A stretch of 64,000 nt of DNA from DATGMS01 sp040905145 (GTDB lineage Bacteria > Bacteroidota > Bacteroidia > Cytophagales > Cyclobacteriaceae). The notes under the pieces are model-generated. The model saw only the letters and a list, made by a program, of their open reading frames with translations. It made no database searches and was not told the origin of the DNA. The DNA lies in NCBI GenBank assembly GCA_040905145.1, contig JBBDSC010000234.1, forward strand, positions 3,863 through 67,862, given 5' to 3'. Below are positions 59,747-64,000 of the stretch, piece after piece; within the stretch, counting starts at the first letter, position 1, and each line of letters starts with the position of its first letter. Position numbers and translations under genes: made by a program.

Positions 59747-60547
59747 ATGGTGGATATAGGCATAGCAAATAAAGTAGCCCTAGTAACAGGTGCTAATACT
59801 GGTATTGGTGCTGAAATAGCCGGGACACTTGCCAAACAGGGGGCCTCGGTGGTTATCCATTACCTGGACCACAGGAATTTGGAGGCTGATAAAAATCCGG
59901 AAGATGAACATGCAGACCTGGGAGAAAGGAAGGCAGTGGATATCCAAAACAAAATCCAGAAAGAAGGAGGAAGGGCGGAAATTTATGGTGGCGACCTGGC
60001 CAACTTAAAAACAATTTCAGGGGTTTTTGATTATGCGGAAAAAGTCTTCGGGGCAGTGTCCATTCTGGTCAACAATGCCGCCCATTGTGAACTTTCGGAC
60101 ACTATACTGGAAACAGATGCATCTACCATAGATAGACATTTCTCCATTAATACTAAAGCCGCCGTATTGCTGATCCAGGAATTTGCAAAAAGATATATTA
60201 AAACGAACCTAAAATCCGGTAGAATCGTGAATATCAGCACAGATAATGCCCAGCGCTTTGCCCCTCAGATTTCTTATGGAGCCAGCAAAGCCGCCATGGA
60301 AGCCTATACCCGAAGCCTGGCCATAGAGCTTGGACCCAAGGGTATTACGGTCAATGCCATCGCACCTGGCCCAATCCAGACAGGCTGGATTAATGAAGAA
60401 CTGGAAAAAAAAGTATTGCCCGCTATTCCTGTGAGCAGGTTGGGCTATCCTAAGGACATTGCCTATTTTCTTTTGCTTTTGATTGCTGAGCAAGCCGCCT
60501 TCGTTACAGGACAGATTATCAAAGTATCCGGGGGACATGCCATATAA
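59747..60547 (+). CDS. SDR family NAD(P)-dependent oxidoreductase
   Basis: 266 residues. TGANTGIGAEIA, LVNNAAH, serine in VNISTDNAQRF, YGASKAAMEAYTRS (Y-x-x-x-K) and the end FVTGQIIKVSGGHAI are typical of classical 3-oxoacyl-reductase-like SDRs. An insertion of about 15 residues after the second beta strand (RNLEADKNPEDEHADLGERK) is longer than normal. It starts 17 bp after the cupredoxin gene, so the two share a transcript and may act on the same compound on opposite sides of the membrane. Confidence 0.9.
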   Translation: MVDIGIANKVALVTGANTGIGAEIAGTLAKQGASVVIHYLDHRNLEADKNPEDEHADLGERKAVDIQNKIQKEGGRAEIYGGDLANLKTISGVFDYAEKVFGAVSILVNNAAHCELSDTILETDASTIDRHFSINTKAAVLLIQEFAKRYIKTNLKSGRIVNISTDNAQRFAPQISYGASKAAMEAYTRSLAIELGPKGITVNAIAPGPIQTGWINEELEKKVLPAIPVSRLGYPKDIAYFLLLLIAEQAAFVTGQIIKVSGGHAI

Positions 60548-60548
60548 A

Positions 60549-60777
60549 ATGGAAGTGCAGGAATCCGATAATCCCTGGGACCGTATCAAACATGCCATGG
60601 TCAAAAAATATCGGCCGATTATTGATTATGGGGGATGGGCTTACGGTTTGGGCTTTTTGCAAAAGGAAAAGCATGGAGCATTTCCGGTAGGATAAGCCTG
60701 CAGCTGGAATTCACCGACGGTAAAAAATTGCTTATTGGACCAATAAACCTGAGCAATTAAGGGCAGCTTTAAAAAAA
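60549..60777 (+). pseudogene. Remnant of a small conserved membrane-linked protein (PH-like)
   Basis: After the SDR stop the plus strand reads DNPWDRIKHAMVKKYRPI, IDYGGWAYGLG, KHGAFPVG, then in other frames LQLEFTDGKKLLIG and KPEQLRAALKKAGSI. The order I-x-D-Y-G-G-W-G, G-x-x-x-x-x-x-S-G, LQLxFxDGKxLLIGTQKPEQLxxAL is the C-terminus of a widespread Bacteroidota hypothetical protein with a PH-like domain. The membrane helices upstream are missing and at least two frameshifts are present. Confidence 0.6.
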
Positions 60778-60938
60778 GCCGGCTCTATTAGAGCAATAAA
60801 ACTCTTGGATTTATTCGATCCCCGATTCGGTGTTTGGCGGGATCATGATAAATTATTTTTCTTAAACCCTGAAAGGGTTAAATCCATTGAAGTTGGAAAG
60901 GGTTGCCTCCAAAGCAGGGAAAGGAAGTTATCCAGGCC

Positions 60939-63632
60939 CTATTCCACCACAAAGAGAGACCTTTTAAGCATTTGTCTCATTGGATGCTGTTCACTATTAT
61001 ATCGGATGATAAGGGCATAAGTCCCTGTAATGGCCTTTTTCCCTTTAATCAGACCATCCCATAGGCAATAGGTTTGAGCAGGATCTTCAACAACCGAATT
61101 ACAGTGGTAAACCAGTTCTCCAGTCCGGCTATAAATAAATATTTCAAGGTCTTCTACTAAGGGATCCACGTAGACCCGAAAATCTTTTTCATTATTCCCT
61201 GGAATTAGGGCATTGGGAAATCTGACCATGGTCTCACATTTCTCGACCACTTCAAAAGCAGCCGTGGCCTCACAGTTATTCCCATCACTGACCACTAATT
61301 CATAATTGCCCGGAAGAGAAGGTTTGAAAACGGAAGCGGTATCAATTTCCACGCCTTCCAAAAGCCAACTGTAGGATTCAAAATCCCCAGGACTTATGGT
61401 AGGGAAGATGTTTTCAGCACTGCATAAATGATATTCCTCTGCCAGAACCAAGGGAATGCCGACTGATTTCACCAGGTCATAGGTGGCCCTGCCAAGTTCA
61501 CAGGTAGGTTCTTCCAATCTCCTAACGACCACTTCATAAGTACCTTCCTCCGTCACATCTGCTTCCCATTTATCCTGAAGATCTAAAAGTTCGGTGGTGA
61601 CATCCAACGAATCGGTAAAAAACCACTGGATCCGCTCAACGTCTTTAGGTTCTGCTTCCACCGACAAGGTGGAAAAAGGATCTGATCCACAGAAGGAAGA
61701 GGCACTGATTTCTACTGGGACTTCTAGGGATGGAATGGTTACTTCAAAAGGAATAGGTGTGGCCGGGCAACCACTGCTTCTCCTGGGCTGCACATCCAAG
61801 GAAAAATTACCCGTGGAAGGAGGGAAAAATTCCACCTCCCGACCCACGATGTTCCCTGCTTCGTTTAACCAGCGGATGACCACATCAGAAGGTTTCTTTC
61901 CCTGTAGTTCAGCTGTAAATATCTGATTTCCATAACAGTCAATTATCCTTTGGGAAATATCAAAGGTTATCTGCTCATTGATCGATGCTTCAAAAGTCCC
62001 TGTCCTGGGGCATACGGTAGAGGAAGGGTCTTTGGGAGTAGCTAATAAGCTATAGGTGCCCGATTCCTCCAGTTTAAAAGTACTTCCTGAGCTACCCGTA
62101 AATGAGCTGCCATTGGGGCCGGTTAAATTATAGTCCAATTCCTGATCGGAAACCGGGCTTAATTCATAAAACTCACAAGCAGTTACTGAAGAAGGTACAG
62201 AAAAAGCTACCTGGCTGGAAGAGCTGATCGTAAGTGTAGTCTGTTCAGGGCTGGTGCAATTGTTAGGATCCTTCACCTTTATACTATAGGTGCTGCTGGG
62301 CAATTCTACTGTTACACTTTCTTTATTGGTAAAGGCACCGGAAGTTCCTTCTCCATTGGATGAGATGAAAGTGTATTCCCCTGTCTGGGGGCCGCCTTCA
62401 AAATCCAGGGTGATGCTCCCTCTTTCGACACCCGAAGAGGAGCAGGTTGCGTCTTCTGCAGATGCTTCGAATTGGATAGGATCCTCCACATTTTCATTAT
62501 CAATACTAATTACCTTACTAATGCTACAGCCGTTAAGTGTACCTGTAACCACATACAACTTTGGAACAAGGCCCGAAACTGTCCTTTCCTCACTGGGATT
62601 AAGTTGGTTAAATACAGCATCGGGCACTCCATTTACATAGATTTCATCCAGTTGTGTTGAGGCCGTAATTTTGAAAGATCCATTGGTGGCATCACAATCC
62701 TCCCCATCTGATATTTTAGTAAGGGTAAAACTTGCTTCTTCATTCACCTTCAAGGGAAAGGATTTCTCCACAGAACACCCAGGTCTCCGCTCGTCCTCGG
62801 CATTAAAAAAAATGGTATAATCCCCTGTTCCTTCCAGGTCCTCGGTATCCAGGTTCAGGGTAAAAAACTCACCAAGTGGGATCCTTTGAGACTGCCCTGC
62901 CTTCTGATAGGACCATAAGGCGCTTATGGGCGTGTCCGGCGTGTAACTTACTGTTTGTCTTAGGCAAGCTACTGTGGTGGAAGGAGTCACTTCCACCTCA
63001 ATAGAAGGACCAGCGTATGTGGTGGCCTCCACTTCACAGGCTGCTGAGATAATCTTAATAAAATATCTCCCTTCTTCGGTGATTTCCAATGTATTTTGAG
63101 TGCCTATTTCAACACGGTCTTCATTGAGCCAACTAAAATTGTACTGGTCTATGTTGGGATCGTCAGGATTTACTGCCTGAATGGTGACGGCGTCATCACC
63201 GCAAAGGACAACGTCCGGTGGAATGCTGAATTCCGGACCGTTTTGCACAACTACCGATAAGGATTTCTGATAATAATTTTGATCGGCTCCCCGGTAAACC
63301 CTTAGGTGAACCTGATATGTCCCTACAACGGAAAATGCAAAAATGATTTTGTCCAGGCCCCTATTTGCTTGGTTGTATACTTCAAAGCCATTCGCATCCG
63401 TGATAGACCAATTAAAGACATCCGTAGGATCACCTCCTGCGGTATATTCCTCATATTTAAATCCGGATGCAGCACTTAAACAAACCCCTGTCGGGCCTTT
63501 CAGGTCCGGCTCTGCCCGAAGGGAATCTTCAGCTGAAGTAATGGGGACCAGTTCCACAAATAGACCAAAAAAGCCAATTATAGAATAGAAGAGGATAAAA
63601 GCAGGGAGGAGCAGATAGGTGCGTAATAACAT
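60939..63632 (-). CDS. Large secreted protein with gliding-motility-associated C-terminal domain (T9SS type B)
   Basis: 897 residues. Signal segment LLLPAFILFYSIIGFFGLFV at the start. The central part is a string of Ig/PKD-like domains rich in acidic residues, each with one or two cysteines (for example VVLCGDDAVTIQAVNPDD, GCSVEKSFPLKVN, PNNCTSPEQTTLTIS, GNNCEATAAFEV... segments). The last 90 residues contain MVRFPNALIPGNNEKDFRVY, LEIFIYSRTGELVYHC and WDGLIKGKKAITGTYALIIR: the CHU_C/gliding-motility C-terminal domain recognised by the type IX secretion system. Cell-surface or released adhesin; no catalytic domain seen. The last base is close to convergent remnants. Confidence 0.88.
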   Translation of the reverse strand: MLLRTYLLLPAFILFYSIIGFFGLFVELVPITSAEDSLRAEPDLKGPTGVCLSAASGFKYEEYTAGGDPTDVFNWSITDANGFEVYNQANRGLDKIIFAFSVVGTYQVHLRVYRGADQNYYQKSLSVVVQNGPEFSIPPDVVLCGDDAVTIQAVNPDDPNIDQYNFSWLNEDRVEIGTQNTLEITEEGRYFIKIISAACEVEATTYAGPSIEVEVTPSTTVACLRQTVSYTPDTPISALWSYQKAGQSQRIPLGEFFTLNLDTEDLEGTGDYTIFFNAEDERRPGCSVEKSFPLKVNEEASFTLTKISDGEDCDATNGSFKITASTQLDEIYVNGVPDAVFNQLNPSEERTVSGLVPKLYVVTGTLNGCSISKVISIDNENVEDPIQFEASAEDATCSSSGVERGSITLDFEGGPQTGEYTFISSNGEGTSGAFTNKESVTVELPSSTYSIKVKDPNNCTSPEQTTLTISSSSQVAFSVPSSVTACEFYELSPVSDQELDYNLTGPNGSSFTGSSGSTFKLEESGTYSLLATPKDPSSTVCPRTGTFEASINEQITFDISQRIIDCYGNQIFTAELQGKKPSDVVIRWLNEAGNIVGREVEFFPPSTGNFSLDVQPRRSSGCPATPIPFEVTIPSLEVPVEISASSFCGSDPFSTLSVEAEPKDVERIQWFFTDSLDVTTELLDLQDKWEADVTEEGTYEVVVRRLEEPTCELGRATYDLVKSVGIPLVLAEEYHLCSAENIFPTISPGDFESYSWLLEGVEIDTASVFKPSLPGNYELVVSDGNNCEATAAFEVVEKCETMVRFPNALIPGNNEKDFRVYVDPLVEDLEIFIYSRTGELVYHCNSVVEDPAQTYCLWDGLIKGKKAITGTYALIIRYNSEQHPMRQMLKRSLFVVE

Positions 63633-63774
63633 TTTATCCCTTTTTAATAAACGAATATAAGAATCAAATCAGGCAAATTTAAATTTGGATGTCTAAAAAG
63701 TTAAAGATATACTTTTTTTTGCATTTTGTCCCAAAAAAATTGAATCTGCAAGAATCGTTCCTATATTATTTCCG

Positions 63775-64000
63775 CTATCGGATATAAACCCAATCTTCCT
63801 CTGAGCTTAGTGTTTCCGCATATTCGTAATTGTCTTTGTTGAACAACTTTAGTTTTTCCGGTTCGTTGATCTTATTTTCAATAATGTAATTGGCCATCAA
63901 TCCCCTGGCTTGCTTGGCAAAAATACCAATAATTTTATAGGCGTCGTCCCGGTACTCCTTGAAGGTAATGTTAATGACTTTGGATTTTAATTTTTTTTGA
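63775..64000 (-). CDS. yaaA: Peroxide stress protein YaaA, C-terminal part (cut by window edge)
   Basis: The minus strand from the window edge reads KSKVINITFKEYRDDAYKII, IFAKQARGLMANYIIENKIN and LSSEEDWVYIR with a stop at 63775-63777. V-I-N-L-A-F-K-E, F-F-A-K-x-A-R-G-L-M-A-x-Y-I-I-x-N and L-S-x-x-x-x-W-V-F are the C-terminal blocks of YaaA/DUF328, which binds DNA and limits iron-driven oxidative damage. The N-terminal two thirds are outside the window. Confidence 0.9.
   Translation of the reverse strand, partial: QKKLKSKVINITFKEYRDDAYKIIGIFAKQARGLMANYIIENKINEPEKLKLFNKDNYEYAETLSSEEDWVYIR

Noticed and set aside
1..64000. tRNA, rRNA, CRISPR arrays, prophage or intact insertion sequences
   Set aside because: I looked for cloverleaf-like tracts, conserved rRNA motifs, short regular repeats and complete transposase genes with terminal repeats and found none that I could support.

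Overview
The window looks like a chromosomal scaffold from a Bacteroidota bacterium, probably order Cytophagales and plausibly family Cyclobacteriaceae. Support comes from two SusC/SusD pairs, a gliding-motility-associated (type IX secretion) C-terminal domain protein, a Bacteroidota-style curli operon, the DUF1501/DUF1553 pair, AT-rich intergenic DNA without strong Shine-Dalgarno sequences, and Gfo/Idh/MocA and ThuA proteins of the kind common in these marine heterotrophs. I see no rRNA, tRNA or CRISPR array. A 100-N scaffold gap at 22109-22208 has identical 55-bp flanks and is almost certainly an unmerged contig overlap.

Layout. 1-2756: decayed DNA with two transposase fragments (REP-associated/IS200-like and IS481-like), an outer-membrane-barrel fragment and a terminator. 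2757-7553: DUF1553 plus DUF1501 gene pair. 7802-10241: a gene graveyard; by reading through frameshifts I recover remnants of a Fic protein, sulfite reductase flavoprotein and hemoprotein (cysJ/cysI type), a dihydrofolate-reductase-family protein, a cupin and a MetE-like protein. 10292-12574: an intact small-molecule kinase plus an unusual enolase paralogue. 12663-13609: broken C45 peptidase. 14212-21250: LuxR-type regulator with a degenerate receiver, then a curli operon (three curlin-repeat proteins, CsgE, CsgF, a CsgG fused to a beta-barrel, and a lipoprotein). 21557-26053: two-component system plus a TonB-type outer-membrane receptor. 26308-29211: PhoD-like phosphatase, remnants (TonB, oligopeptidase B, Ldh), YciI. 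29467-34236: M81 peptidase, SDR, D-erythronate-dehydrogenase-like protein and GntP permease. 34309-34606: two more remnants. 34855-41071: SusC, SusD and a Gfo/Idh/MocA oxidoreductase.

41522-53865 holds the most interesting unit. A sigma-54 activator whose N-terminal sensor is a TIM-barrel of the phosphoenolpyruvate-hydrolase-like (TIM-br_sig_trns) family diverges from an operon that begins with a stand-alone copy of the same TIM-barrel, followed by a Tm-1-like/UPF0261 protein, a 1130-residue beta-propeller/cytochrome c/ThuA protein and a SusC/SusD pair. The intergenic DNA carries a -24/-12 promoter with exact GG-N10-GC spacing and two upstream palindromes that look like activator sites. The TIM-barrel plus Tm-1 pair has no established bacterial reaction that I know of; this layout predicts a substrate-sensing, import and oxidation system in which the sensor domain is a relative of the enzyme it controls.

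54222-60938: broken sulfatase, DUF4185 lipoprotein, a cupredoxin/beta-propeller/HEAT protein lacking the usual heme site, an SDR and another remnant. 60939-63632: a large T9SS-type secreted protein. 63775-64000: C-terminal part of yaaA. The overall picture is large intact transport and catabolism operons separated by an unusually dense set of pseudogene remnants.
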